DNA of 64,000 bases from Brevibacterium album DSM 18261. Lineage in GTDB: Bacteria; Actinomycetota; Actinomycetes; Actinomycetales; Brevibacteriaceae. Every line of letters starts with the position of its first letter. The stretch's first letter is position 1. Location of the stretch: contig NZ_AUFJ01000009.1 of NCBI RefSeq assembly GCF_000426445.1, forward strand, positions 434,001 to 498,000, read 5' to 3'. The position numbers and the translations under genes were made by a program. The notes beneath the pieces were generated by a model, which worked only from the letters and a program-made list of their open reading frames with translations, was not told the origin of the DNA and ran no database searches. Positions 54,994 through 63,967 of the stretch are shown here, one piece after another.

Positions 54994-55335
54994 CTACCAG
55001 CTCCAGCCGCTCAGCCGGATGAGTGCGCACACCGCCATTCCCAGCAGCACGCACACCAGCATGGGCGCCTTCAGGAGCGAGGCAGTCATGCCGGCGCCCA
55101 CGCCCAGGACATGTCCGGCGTCCGCGATGTCTCGCCCCGCATAGAGGCCTCCCGTCACCGCGACCGCGAGGATGAGCACGACGACCGCGCGGTCCATCCA
55201 GAGGCGGGCGGCCGAGACCTCGCCGTCCTCTCCGCCGGCCCGGGCCCGCGCGCCCAGCCGCACCCCCAGCAGCCGCATGAGGAAGGTGCCGCCGGCCAGA
55301 CCGGCGAGCGCGAGGAGGAAGGGGATCGTCTCCAT
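54994..55335 (-). CDS. azlD: AzlD-family branched-chain amino acid transport subunit
   Basis: The 113-residue protein has about four short membrane segments and the AzlD pattern (GTFLMRLLGVRLG, AVVVLILAVAVTGGLYAGRD, LKAPMLVCVLLGMAVCALIR). AzlD works with AzlC as an exporter of branched-chain amino acids and related compounds. It starts one base after the azlC stop codon, so the two are translated together. Confidence 0.85.
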   Translation of the reverse strand: METIPFLLALAGLAGGTFLMRLLGVRLGARARAGGEDGEVSAARLWMDRAVVVLILAVAVTGGLYAGRDIADAGHVLGVGAGMTASLLKAPMLVCVLLGMAVCALIRLSGWSW

Positions 55336-55336
55336 C

Positions 55337-56245
55337 TCAGCACTCCTCCCCGCGCGGCGCACCCGGATCCGGGCAGGCGCCCGCCGAGGCGCTCTCGGGT
55401 CCGTCGGCGCCCTCGGCCTCCGCAGAGCTCGCCTCCGCAGAACTCCCGGACTCCACGCAGCCTCCGGGCCCGACGGAGCCCTGGTGCCCCCCGGTGCTCC
55501 AGGGCTCCGCAGAACCTCCGGACACGGCGGCTCGACGGTGCCGCACCGCCGCATACCCCGCCGCGGGCAGCAGCGCGAGCAGCGCGGCGACGGAGCCGAG
55601 GCCCAGGGGCAGCACGGGCGTGGAGGCGAGCGCGAGGACGGCGCCTCCGGCCGCGGTGACGCCGAGGAACGGCGCGCGGAGGTCACCCGCCACCAGGCAG
55701 AACAGCAGGACGGGCAGGGCCGTGTCGAGGCCGAGCACCTCGGCGTCGATGACCGTGCCCAGCAGCTGCCCCAGGGCGGCCCCGCCCACCCAGCAGCAGA
55801 ACAGCATGACGGCCGAGACGACGAAGCGGTACCAGCGCTCTCGGTCACCGGCTCCCACACGGGCGAACGCGGTCGTCTCGTCATTGGCGAGGTGCGCGGC
55901 GAACAGCGACCGCCAGCCGCCGGGCGCGTACTGCCCGATGCTCAGTCCGAAGGCGAAGTTCCGCGCATTCACGAGGAGCCCGCCCAGCACCGCCAGCAGA
56001 GGCGCGCCGCCCGCGGCGATGACGCCCACGAAGGTGAGTTCGGCGGCCCCGCCGATCGCGAGCGCCGCGAGCAGCACCGTCTGCCAGAGCGGGAATCCCG
56101 CCGCCTGGCTGATCGCACCATAGGACAGCGCGACGAAGAAGACCATGAGGTTCATGACCGCCGCATCCCGGAAGACGGTCCACGCGGACCCGCCGACGCG
56201 CGTTCTGTTGAGTGAACTCACGTTCCATATACTGTCCTCTGTCAT
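55337..56245 (-). CDS. azlC: AzlC-family branched-chain amino acid exporter subunit
   Basis: The 302-residue protein has the AzlC membrane domain of about 230 residues (FFVALSYGAISQAAGFPLWQ, GGAAELTFVGVIAAGGAPLL, LLVNARNFAFGLSIGQYAPG, HLANDETTAFARVG). It ends in a Ser/Gly/Glu-rich tail of about 60 residues not seen in the core family. ATG 56245 is used. GTG 56221, which begins MSSLNRTRVGG, is an equally good start and would leave more room for a promoter. It is divergent from an XRE-cupin regulator that probably controls it. Confidence 0.85.
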   Translation of the reverse strand: MTEDSIWNVSSLNRTRVGGSAWTVFRDAAVMNLMVFFVALSYGAISQAAGFPLWQTVLLAALAIGGAAELTFVGVIAAGGAPLLAVLGGLLVNARNFAFGLSIGQYAPGGWRSLFAAHLANDETTAFARVGAGDRERWYRFVVSAVMLFCCWVGGAALGQLLGTVIDAEVLGLDTALPVLLFCLVAGDLRAPFLGVTAAGGAVLALASTPVLPLGLGSVAALLALLPAAGYAAVRHRRAAVSGGSAEPWSTGGHQGSVGPGGCVESGSSAEASSAEAEGADGPESASAGACPDPGAPRGEEC

Positions 56246-56276
56246 GTGGTTCAGTCAAGAGAACGCGGCGGTCACT

Positions 56277-56966
56277 ATGATGAACGCCATGGGACCAGCG
56301 CCGGAATCCGCAGACACCGCCTACCGCTCCGGGGGCACCGCAGAAGCACTTCCCGCAGGCACCGCACACTGCGTCGCCGCCGGGGTGCCGGACGCGAGCG
56401 GCGGGGAGGCCGCGGGCGCCGCCGCCCCCATGTCCCGGCTGGCCGCCGCCCTGCGGCGTGAGAGAGAGCGCATGGGCCTTTCCCTCTCGGAGACCGCCAA
56501 GCGCGCCGGCGTGGGCAAATCGACGCTCTCCCAGCTGGAGAACGGCAACGGCAACCCCAGCATCGAGACCCTCTGGGCGCTGGCGACCGCGCTCGGCGTG
56601 CAGCTCAGCCGCCTCATCGCCCCGGCGAGGGAGCCCCTCTCCGTCATCCGCCTGGGCGAGGGGATCGCGCTGCCCTCGTCGGCCTCGGAGTACTCGGCCA
56701 CGCTCCTGACCGCCTGCCCGCCCGGCGCCCGGCGCGACGTCTTCCAGATCCGGATGGAGCCCGGTGCCCCGCGCGAGGCCCAGCCGCATCCCCCGGGCAC
56801 CGTCGAGCACCTCATCGTCTGCGCCGGGAGCCTCACCCTCACCGCGGACGGGGACACGGTCACCCTGTTCGCGGGCGACTATGCCCGCCACGCCGGGGAT
56901 GTCCCGCACACCTATTCGACGGCGGAACCGGGCACCGTGATGCTCACCATCGTCGAATCGCAGTAG
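56277..56966 (+). CDS. XRE-cupin transcriptional regulator
   Basis: The protein is 229 residues from ATG 56277; ATGs at 56244, 56280 and 56289 are also in frame. A variable N-terminus of about 50 residues is followed by an XRE helix-turn-helix (MGLSLSETAKRAGVGKSTLS, QLENGNGNPSIETLWALATA) and a C-terminal cupin barrel (QPHPPGTVEHLIVCAGSLTL, GDYARHAGDVPHTY). This subfamily often regulates adjacent amino-acid exporter genes such as azlCD. The short divergent region holds TGAGT-GA-ACTCA (56209-56220) as a possible operator. Confidence 0.85.
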   Translation: MMNAMGPAPESADTAYRSGGTAEALPAGTAHCVAAGVPDASGGEAAGAAAPMSRLAAALRRERERMGLSLSETAKRAGVGKSTLSQLENGNGNPSIETLWALATALGVQLSRLIAPAREPLSVIRLGEGIALPSSASEYSATLLTACPPGARRDVFQIRMEPGAPREAQPHPPGTVEHLIVCAGSLTLTADGDTVTLFAGDYARHAGDVPHTYSTAEPGTVMLTIVESQ

Positions 56967-56989
56967 GCCGACGGGCTCAGGACATATCC

Positions 56990-57145
56990 GGTGAACAGGC
57001 CTCCGAGCACGGATGACGCCCACTTTTCTCTCGAACACCCACCTGATCCGCAGAACAGCTGGGTGTCCACGCGAGAAGTGGGTGTCTCAGCGGAGTGAAT
57101 GGACGCCTGCGTGAGACCTGGGCGTCCAAGCGAGACCGGGGCGTC
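56990..57145. repeat. Array of degenerate ~19-20-bp repeats with inverted copies
   Basis: Units resembling GCGAGAAGTGGGTGTC recur at 57071, 57090 (weak), 57109 and 57130, about 19-21 bases apart. Inverted versions (TGACGCCCACTTTTCTCTCG, AACACCCACC) lie at about 57012-57042. The array fills the space between the convergent regulator and FUSC genes and touches the latter's stop codon. It can fold as a long imperfect hairpin and may act as terminator. Confidence 0.65.
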
Positions 57146-58346
57146 ATCGCACCTCACCACCAGGCCCCTCAGCACCCGGCCCCTCAGCTTCGGGCTCCTC
57201 CACGACACGCAGCGCTCCCGTCTCCGGCTCCACCTCGAGTGCGGGCAGGTGCGCGTTCGCCTCCTCGAGCGAGCATCCCGCCGCCTGCAGGAGGTCGACG
57301 GCCAGCGGGCGGAAGAGCAGGAGCATCGTCGTCTGCTCGAGGTCCGCGCGCAGCCCCGGCGCCGGACGCAGCGTGCGCGCGGCCGCGGTGAAGACCTCCT
57401 CGGCCTCACTCCGGTCACCGCCCTCCAGGAGCGCGAGGCGCAGTCTGCGCGCTCCCTCGGCCAGCTGGCCCGAGGCCTCGGCGAGGATCGGGTCCACCCT
57501 GCCGCGCTCCGTCGCCGTGACGGCGCGCCGGAGGATGACGCGGATGAGCCGCAGCGCGCGGTCGGCGAACTCGCATGCCCGGCCCAGACGCGAGACCTCG
57601 GCGGCGTACCTGCGCGAATTCGCGTTGATCCGGGCGGTCTCCTCGGAGATCCGCAGCGAGGCGCGCCAGGAGTCGACGTAGCCCTGCGAGTCGCGGGCCC
57701 GCGAGAGCGCCCGGCGTGCGGCCTGCGGGTCCTCGCGCCGGAGCGCGTCCTCCGTCTCCCGCAGCAGGCGGGCGAGCTCCGCGAGCAGCGCGGCCGCCTG
57801 GTTCCGCGGCCTCTTCCGCGCATCCGAGGGAATCACGAGCGCCATGAGGATCGCCGTCGCCACGCCCACCGCGGCATCGCCTGTGCGGCTGAAGGTGCCG
57901 GTCGCCAGCTCCGCGGGAACCGTGACCACGAAGATCGACTGGATGCCCAGCTGTGTGACGAAGATGGCCCCGGAATTGAGGAACATGCCCATGCACACGG
58001 CGAAGAAGAGGATGACGCCCAGCTGCCAGACGCCGCTGCCGAACAGGTGCACGAAGACGTCCCCCACCAGGACGCCCAGCACCGCCCCGCAGCCGATCTC
58101 CAGCGAACGCCGCAGACGCCTGTCCTGCATGGGGCCGATCCCCACCACGGCCGCGACCGCGGCGAAGAACGGATAGGCATGGCCGAGGACGAAGTAGCAG
58201 AACGAGTAGGCGGCCATCGCCGCGACCGTGAGCTGCACGATCTGGCCGAAGTTGATCTGGATCCGCTGCGTGCCCATGCGCAGACGCCCCATGAGGACGG
58301 GGCCCAGATCCGAGCTCCACTGCCTCAGCCTCGCGCTCAGGTCCAC
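57144..58346 (-). CDS. FUSC/aromatic acid exporter-type membrane protein
   Basis: GTG 58346 is chosen because GGAGAGGAG lies about five bases upstream; longer frames would overlap the pepN promoter. The 400-residue protein has about five to six N-terminal helices (IVQLTVAAMAAYSFCYFVLG, PFFAAVAAVVGIGPMQDRRL, GVILFFAVCMGMFLNSGAIF). A cytoplasmic helical C-terminal half follows (RNQAAALLAELARLLRETED, RLGRACEFADRALRLIRVIL). GPMQDRRLRRSLEIGCGAVL is the FUSC-type loop. Related proteins export aromatic acids or other stress compounds. No membrane-fusion partner is nearby. Confidence 0.8.
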   Translation of the reverse strand: MDLSARLRQWSSDLGPVLMGRLRMGTQRIQINFGQIVQLTVAAMAAYSFCYFVLGHAYPFFAAVAAVVGIGPMQDRRLRRSLEIGCGAVLGVLVGDVFVHLFGSGVWQLGVILFFAVCMGMFLNSGAIFVTQLGIQSIFVVTVPAELATGTFSRTGDAAVGVATAILMALVIPSDARKRPRNQAAALLAELARLLRETEDALRREDPQAARRALSRARDSQGYVDSWRASLRISEETARINANSRRYAAEVSRLGRACEFADRALRLIRVILRRAVTATERGRVDPILAEASGQLAEGARRLRLALLEGGDRSEAEEVFTAAARTLRPAPGLRADLEQTTMLLLFRPLAVDLLQAAGCSLEEANAHLPALEVEPETGALRVVEEPEAEGPGAEGPGGEVR

Positions 58347-58485
58347 CGCGCTCCTCTCCCGTGCCGCCCGCTCCGCGCACAACTCTAGTGCGCCTCCCTC
58401 CGCCTCCGCTCCACACGCGCGCAGAGCTGCGATGACGCCGCCGTGCCGTGTGTGCAATGCTTCAGCAAGGCGCACAGGAGGAACG

Positions 58486-61320
58486 ATGCCGCACACCATG
58501 TCGACGACAGCCGCGACCAATCTGACCAGGGCGGAGGCACAGGAGCGCAGCGCGCTGCTCCGGACCGGCCACTATGCGGTCGACCTCGATCTCTCCACCG
58601 CCGACGATCCGCACACCGCCGTCTTCGGCACTCGCACCACCGCGGACTTCACCGCGACCGCGGACGGGGAGACCTTCATCGACCTCATCGCGGCCTCGGT
58701 GGAGTCGATCACGATCAACGACGTGCCGCTCGATCCCGCCGTGGCCTTCGACGGCGCGCGCATCGCGTTCCCCGTCCGCGAGGGCGCCAACCGCCTCATC
58801 GTGCTCGCGCAGGGCCTCTACTCGCGCTCGGGCGAGGGCCTCCACCGGTTCACGGACCCCGCGGACGGGAACACCTACCTCTACACGCAGTACGAGCCCA
58901 CGGACGCCCGCCGCGTCGCCGCCGTCTTCGACCAGCCGGACCTCAAGGCCGCCTACACCTTCCAGGTGCTCGCGCCGGCGGGCTGGACGGTCCTGAGCAA
59001 CACGGCCGCGGAGCAGGTCACGGAGATCCCGGCCGGCGCCTCGGGCACGGACCCCGCCCGCGGTCCGATGCGCCTGCACCGCTTCGCCCGCACCCTCCCC
59101 GTCTCCTCCTACCTCACCTGCGTGTGCGCGGGGCCCTATGCGAGCGCGACGGGCACGCACCGGCACCCGTCCACGGGTGAGGAGATCGCCCTGGGCGTGT
59201 ACGCGCGGCAGTCCCTGGCCTCCCACATGGACGCCGATGAGATCCTCACCGTCACGACCCAGGGCCTCGACTTCTTCCACGAGCTCTTCGGCATCCCCTA
59301 CCCGTGGGGCAAGTACGACCAGATCTTCGTGCCGGAGTACAACCTCGGCGCGATGGAGAACCCCGGCCTGGTCACGTTCACGGACTCCTATCTGCATCGC
59401 GACCGGGCCACACGGGCGGACAGGGAGGCGCGTGCCAACACCGTCCTGCACGAGATGGCGCACATGTGGTTCGGCGACTACGTGACGATGCGGTGGTGGG
59501 ACGATCTCTGGCTCAAGGAGTCGTTCGCGGACTACATGGGCGGTCTGGCCCTGGCCGAGGCCACCGAGTTCTCCGACGGCTGGGTCACCTTCGCCCTGCG
59601 CCGCAAGGACTGGGCCTACCGCCAGGACCAGTACCCCACCTCGCACCCCGTCGTCGCGGACATCCCGGACGTGGAGGCGGCCAAGCTCAACTTCGACGGC
59701 ATCACGTATGCGAAGGGCGCGAGCGTGCTCAAGGCGCTCGTGGCCTATGTGGGTTGCGAGGCCTTCATCGCGGGCTCGCGTGCGTACTTCACCGCCCACG
59801 CCTTCGGCAACGCACAGCTCGAGGACTTCCTCGCCGCCCTCGACGCCGAGGCGCCCGGCCGGGACGTGCGCGCCTGGGCCGCGGCATGGCTCCAGACCCG
59901 CGGCACCTCCGAGCTGCGCCTGGAGGTCGAAGAAGGCGGCGCAGGCGGGGAGGCGTCTGCCGCCGAGGCGCAGGCTGTCATCTCCTCCGCCCGCCTCACC
60001 CAGCGCGACACGTTCGCGGACCAGGAGACCGCGCCCATCCTCCGTCCGCACCGGCTCACGCTCGCCGCGTTCGACTTCGCACCCGGGGCCGGTGCCGAGG
60101 CGGGCGCCGAGGGCGGAGTCCGGAAGGACGGCGGGCCGGCCGAGGCGGACGGGGTGCATGAGACCGGTGCACACGAGGCCGAGAACGGCGAACCGGACGG
60201 AACCGGCCTCGGCGACCGCCTCGTCCTCACCCGCACCTGGGACGTCGAGCTGACGGGCGCCTCCGCACCTCTGCCGCAGCTGGAGGGACTGCCGCGCCCC
60301 GCGCTGCTCCTGCTCAACCACGGCGACTCCGATTTCGCGAAGATCCGCCTCGACCCCCGTTCGACGGAGACGGCGATCAGCGGTGTGGGGCGGCTCGAGG
60401 ACTCCATGGACCGCGCCCTCGTGCTCTCCGCCCTCGGCAATGCCGCGCGCGACGGCGAGCTGCCGGTGCCCGCCTACCTGCAGGCGGCGGCCGGGGTGCT
60501 CGCAGTCGAGGAGCACCCGGGCATCCTCGCCTCCGTCATGGCGACCGTGGGCACCGCGCTGAGCCAGTGGGTGCCGGTCGAGGAGCGCCTCGACGCCGTC
60601 GCGGCCATGCTCGAGTCCGCCCTCGAGGCCGTCTCGACGGTGCCCGAGGGCTCGGACCGGCAGGTGAGCCTCGCCCGGTTCGCCCTCGCGCTGACGGCGC
60701 GCACCACGGGGGCTGTCGTCGCGAACCGGATCACCCACGCGGGGCGCGCCTTCGCCTCGCACGTGCTCACGGTGGAGGTCGGGGACCCCCTCACGGAGAC
60801 CGCCCCTGGTCTGCTCGCGGACCACGCCCTGCGCTGGGAGGCCCTGCGGACGCTCACGATCCTGGGCTGGGCCGAACCCGAGGACATCGAGGCGGAGGCG
60901 GCGCTCGACCGCTCGGGCTCCGGAGCGGTGAACGCGGCGAGCGTGCGCGCCGCCCGCCCGCTCGCCATCGCCCGCCATCGGGCGTGGGACGAGGCGACCG
61001 ACGACCTCTCGCTGTCCAACGAGTTCATCTCCGCGCGCATCTCCGGCCTCACGGCACCGGCTCCCCACCCGATCCTCGAGGACCGCGTGACCGAGTACTT
61101 CGAGCAGCTCGAGCGCTGGTGGGCGAGCCGGCCCATCGAGATCTCCCGCCGGCTCGTCGTGGGCCTCTACCCGCGGTGGTCGGTCAGACCGCGCAGGGTG
61201 GCGGCGAAGACGGATGAGTGGCTCTCCGCCCATCCGGATGCGCCGACCGCGCAGCGGCGCCTGCTCATCGAGGTCCGCGACGACCTCGCCCGGGCCATGC
61301 GGCTCCGCGGCGAGTCCTGA
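58486..61320 (+). CDS. pepN: Aminopeptidase N (M1 zinc metalloprotease)
   Basis: The 944-residue protein has an N-terminal beta domain, then the substrate-binding GAMEN motif (288-292) and the zinc site HEMAH (322-326) with the third ligand Glu345 in LWLKESFADYMGG. A long ERAP1-like helical C-terminal domain follows. It removes N-terminal residues from peptides in the cytoplasm. A spacer of about 45 low-complexity residues (around 540-585, rich in Gly/Ala/Glu/Asp) interrupts the C-terminal half and makes it longer than the usual 850 or so. ATG 58486 follows CAGGAGGAAC. Confidence 0.96.
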   Translation: MPHTMSTTAATNLTRAEAQERSALLRTGHYAVDLDLSTADDPHTAVFGTRTTADFTATADGETFIDLIAASVESITINDVPLDPAVAFDGARIAFPVREGANRLIVLAQGLYSRSGEGLHRFTDPADGNTYLYTQYEPTDARRVAAVFDQPDLKAAYTFQVLAPAGWTVLSNTAAEQVTEIPAGASGTDPARGPMRLHRFARTLPVSSYLTCVCAGPYASATGTHRHPSTGEEIALGVYARQSLASHMDADEILTVTTQGLDFFHELFGIPYPWGKYDQIFVPEYNLGAMENPGLVTFTDSYLHRDRATRADREARANTVLHEMAHMWFGDYVTMRWWDDLWLKESFADYMGGLALAEATEFSDGWVTFALRRKDWAYRQDQYPTSHPVVADIPDVEAAKLNFDGITYAKGASVLKALVAYVGCEAFIAGSRAYFTAHAFGNAQLEDFLAALDAEAPGRDVRAWAAAWLQTRGTSELRLEVEEGGAGGEASAAEAQAVISSARLTQRDTFADQETAPILRPHRLTLAAFDFAPGAGAEAGAEGGVRKDGGPAEADGVHETGAHEAENGEPDGTGLGDRLVLTRTWDVELTGASAPLPQLEGLPRPALLLLNHGDSDFAKIRLDPRSTETAISGVGRLEDSMDRALVLSALGNAARDGELPVPAYLQAAAGVLAVEEHPGILASVMATVGTALSQWVPVEERLDAVAAMLESALEAVSTVPEGSDRQVSLARFALALTARTTGAVVANRITHAGRAFASHVLTVEVGDPLTETAPGLLADHALRWEALRTLTILGWAEPEDIEAEAALDRSGSGAVNAASVRAARPLAIARHRAWDEATDDLSLSNEFISARISGLTAPAPHPILEDRVTEYFEQLERWWASRPIEISRRLVVGLYPRWSVRPRRVAAKTDEWLSAHPDAPTAQRRLLIEVRDDLARAMRLRGES

Positions 61321-61426
61321 GCCGTCGGGCCGGCGGAGGGTGAGCGCGGACCCCTGGGACCGGGACTCCCCGCCTCCGCGTCGACAGTGAACCGCCGCAG
61401 CACGGGTGAATCTCCGCTTCACAGCA

Positions 61427-61474
61427 CTGTGCCTTCGCCTTCCCATGCTGCAGCGTGGGAAGGCGAAGGCACAG
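61427..61474. terminator. Perfect 19-bp hairpin between convergent pepN and NlpC/P60 genes
   Basis: The arms CTGTGCCTTCGCCTTCCCA and TGGGAAGGCGAAGGCACAG are perfectly complementary around a 10-base loop. It lies in the 61321-61599 gap, which otherwise has no gene. Confidence 0.85.
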
Positions 61475-61599
61475 AGAGCGAGATCCGCGAGACCGCGAGA
61501 CACAAACATGCTGAGCTGACGAACCGGGAGGCCACGGGCCCGGAGGAACCCTTGGGGGCCTCAGCCGGCTCGGATCCGCTCATGGGGAGCTGGAGGAGC

Positions 61600-62709
61600 T
61601 CACAGGTGGCGCTTGGCTCCCGCGAACTGGCCCCCGCGGTCCCAGGACTGCCAGTCGACGACCTCCACGTCCTTCGAAGCGTTGGGCGCGTGGATCATCT
61701 TCCCGTCGCCGATGTACATCCCGACGTGGTGGGCGCGACCGCTGCCTCCGCGGGCGAAGAAGAGGAGGTCGCCGGCCTCGAGGCTGGTCGAGGACACCGT
61801 GCGGCCGGTGTTCTGCTGGTCGCCCGCATCGCGGGGGATCTCGATCCCGTGCGCCCGGAACACCGTGTAGGTGAAGCCCGAGCAGTCGAAGCCGAGCGGA
61901 CTCACGCCGCCCCAGAGGTAGTCGACGCCCTCGAACTGCCGCGCCGTCTCCACGAGATCGGCGCCTGTGGGCTCATCGAGCTCGAAGCCGTGGTCGGGAT
62001 CCTCGATCCGCACATCGCCGATGGCGATCCAGGCCGCCCCGCCCGCGGGCAGGGCCACCCGGACGTCGTCCTCGTCCTGCGCGATGAGGGGCAGCTCCGC
62101 ATTGATCGGCGCCGTGGGGGCATCGCCGTCGAACTCGGCGAACTGGACGTCCGCGAGCTCGGCGGACTTCGCGGTCACGACGGCCGCCGGCTGGTCCTCG
62201 CGGAGCTCGGCGAAGCGGTCGTTCTCCACGAGCTGCGCCGTGGGCACCCATCCCGGATACCCGTCCTCGCTCTTGGGCGTCTCCTGGTCGACGACGGCCA
62301 CCTGCGCCCAGGAGCCGTCCACCTCGAGGATCTCGACCTCGGAGCCGTAGCCCGCCTGGGTCTCCACGAGCCCCGTGAGGCCGCGCCGGGTCTCGGTGCT
62401 GCGGTCGAGCGCCCTGTCCCAGGCCCTGAGGTCGGGAGAGGCGCCGAGCGCGGGCTCATCGACCTTGCGCGGCGAATCCTTCTCCGACCAGACGGTGGCG
62501 GTCGTCACGGAGACGAAGGCCGTGTCGCCCTTCTTCAGCTCGCCGTCGGACTCGAGGCGGAGCGCGCCCCCGTCGTCGGCACCTCCGGCCATCGTCTGCG
62601 GGGAGGCCGCTCCCGAGGCGCCGGGAGCAGTGGTCGAGGCCAGGGCGGGCTGCGCGGTCAGTGCCAGCGCGCACACGCCCAGGGCAGGCAGCAATGCTTT
62701 CGCTCTCAC
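61600..62709 (-). CDS. Secreted NlpC/P60 peptidoglycan endopeptidase with SH3-like regions
   Basis: GTG 62709 gives a clean signal peptide (RAKALLPALGVCALALTAQP, cleaved after ALA); the longer frame would precede it with a non-signal leader. In the 369-residue protein two bacterial SH3-like regions are seen (TAFVSVTTATVWSEKD to WVPTAQLVEND, and VVTAKSAELADVQF to IAIGDVRI). The C-terminal NlpC/P60 domain has FDCSGFTYTVF (catalytic Cys276), RAHHVGMYIGDGKMIHAP (catalytic His) and AGDLLFF. It should cut the stem peptide of peptidoglycan during growth or separation. Confidence 0.9.
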   Translation of the reverse strand: MRAKALLPALGVCALALTAQPALASTTAPGASGAASPQTMAGGADDGGALRLESDGELKKGDTAFVSVTTATVWSEKDSPRKVDEPALGASPDLRAWDRALDRSTETRRGLTGLVETQAGYGSEVEILEVDGSWAQVAVVDQETPKSEDGYPGWVPTAQLVENDRFAELREDQPAAVVTAKSAELADVQFAEFDGDAPTAPINAELPLIAQDEDDVRVALPAGGAAWIAIGDVRIEDPDHGFELDEPTGADLVETARQFEGVDYLWGGVSPLGFDCSGFTYTVFRAHGIEIPRDAGDQQNTGRTVSSTSLEAGDLLFFARGGSGRAHHVGMYIGDGKMIHAPNASKDVEVVDWQSWDRGGQFAGAKRHL

Positions 62710-62878
62710 GTTCGTTCTCTTTTCGGTCTCGCACCGCTGTGCGGACGCGCGGGAGCGCACACCACGGCGATGCATGGGGGAAGACACCGTTCAGACACAT
62801 GACGATACCGGCTCACCCCGCGGAGGGGAACCATTCAGCGCCGCGAGTCCTCGATCCGTCACCTGACCGGGCGCAGGC

Positions 62879-63967
62879 TCACGCCCGCTCGAGGTCGAAC
62901 TCGCGGCTGAGCGCCTCGACCGTCCGCACGCGCGCGGGGACGGAGTCGATGGGATCGTCCGGACGGGCGCCGGCGATCGGCTGGATCATGATCTCGTCCA
63001 CCTCGAAGTGCGCAGCGATGGACCGCAGACGCTCCGCGACCTCGGCCGCGGTGCCCACCGCCCACGTGTCCCACATGGACTCGCCGATCCTCCTGTGCCC
63101 CTCCGTCATCACGGACGCCACGTCCTCGCCCACGAGGCGCTGCGGCTCGAGCTTGGGGCCGATCCGCAGTGCGCCCATCTGGTAGACGAACGGCTGCACC
63201 AGCTCCCAGGCCTCCTCCGCGGTCTCCCCCACCGCCGCGTTCACCGTGACGAAGGTGCGCGGCTCGCTGCCGTGCTCAGTGGGGGTGAAGGACTCGCGGT
63301 ACAGCCGGATCGCGGCCTCGGTCCCATTGCCCATGAAGTGGTTGGCGAAGACGTAGGGCAGGCCCAGCGCCGCGGACAGCTGCGCGGAGTAGCCGCTCGA
63401 TCCCAGCAGCCACACCTGCGCCGCTTCGTCCACGCGCGGCGAGGCGTGCAGGACGTGCTCCCCGCCCCGCACCGGGATCGAGGCACCGGACGGGGAGAGC
63501 AGGGCGAGGATGTCGACGATGTGCTGCGGGAACTGCTCCACCGGGTCGAGGGGAGCACCCTGCGCATCGACCACCCGCGCCTCGCCCAGGTGCCCGCGCA
63601 TCGCCGCCGAGGTATAGGGATCCGTCCCCGGTGCGCGCCCGATCCCCATGTCGATCCGGTCGCCGAACACCGCGGTCAGCAGGGCGAACCGCTCGGCCAC
63701 CGCGAGCGGCGCGTGGTTGGGCAGCATGACGCCGCCCGAGCCCAGACGGATGCGCGAGGTGCCCTGCCCCAGGTGCATGAGCTCCACCGCGGGCTCCGTC
63801 GAGGCCACGGCGGGCATGTTGTGGTGCTCCGCGACCCAGTAGCGGGTGAAGCCCAGGCGGTCCGCAGCGCGGACGAGCTCGCGTGAGGCCGCGAGCGCCT
63901 GCCCCGTGGTCTGCCCCAGACGGACGGGGATGAGATCGAGGACGGAGAGGGAGAGAGGCGCAGTCAT
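62879..63967 (-). CDS. LLM-class flavin-dependent oxidoreductase
   Basis: The 362-residue protein has the bacterial luciferase-like barrel. Its landmarks are LSVLDLIPVRLGQTTGQALA, DRLGFTRYWVAEHHNMPAVA, TSRIRLGSGGVMLPNHAPLA, DRIDMGIGRAPGTDP and WLLGSSGYSAQLSAALGLPY. This matches the MsnO8-like LLM group, whose members use FMN or F420; the substrate is unknown. ATG 63967 is used. An in-frame ATG at 64000 sits at the window edge, so a longer N-terminus cannot be excluded. Confidence 0.85.
   Translation of the reverse strand: MTAPLSLSVLDLIPVRLGQTTGQALAASRELVRAADRLGFTRYWVAEHHNMPAVASTEPAVELMHLGQGTSRIRLGSGGVMLPNHAPLAVAERFALLTAVFGDRIDMGIGRAPGTDPYTSAAMRGHLGEARVVDAQGAPLDPVEQFPQHIVDILALLSPSGASIPVRGGEHVLHASPRVDEAAQVWLLGSSGYSAQLSAALGLPYVFANHFMGNGTEAAIRLYRESFTPTEHGSEPRTFVTVNAAVGETAEEAWELVQPFVYQMGALRIGPKLEPQRLVGEDVASVMTEGHRRIGESMWDTWAVGTAAEVAERLRSIAAHFEVDEIMIQPIAGARPDDPIDSVPARVRTVEALSREFDLERA

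Noticed and set aside
58462..61509. Open frame of about 1015 codons opposite pepN
   Set aside because: It is a mirror of the pepN codon pattern with no recognisable domains.
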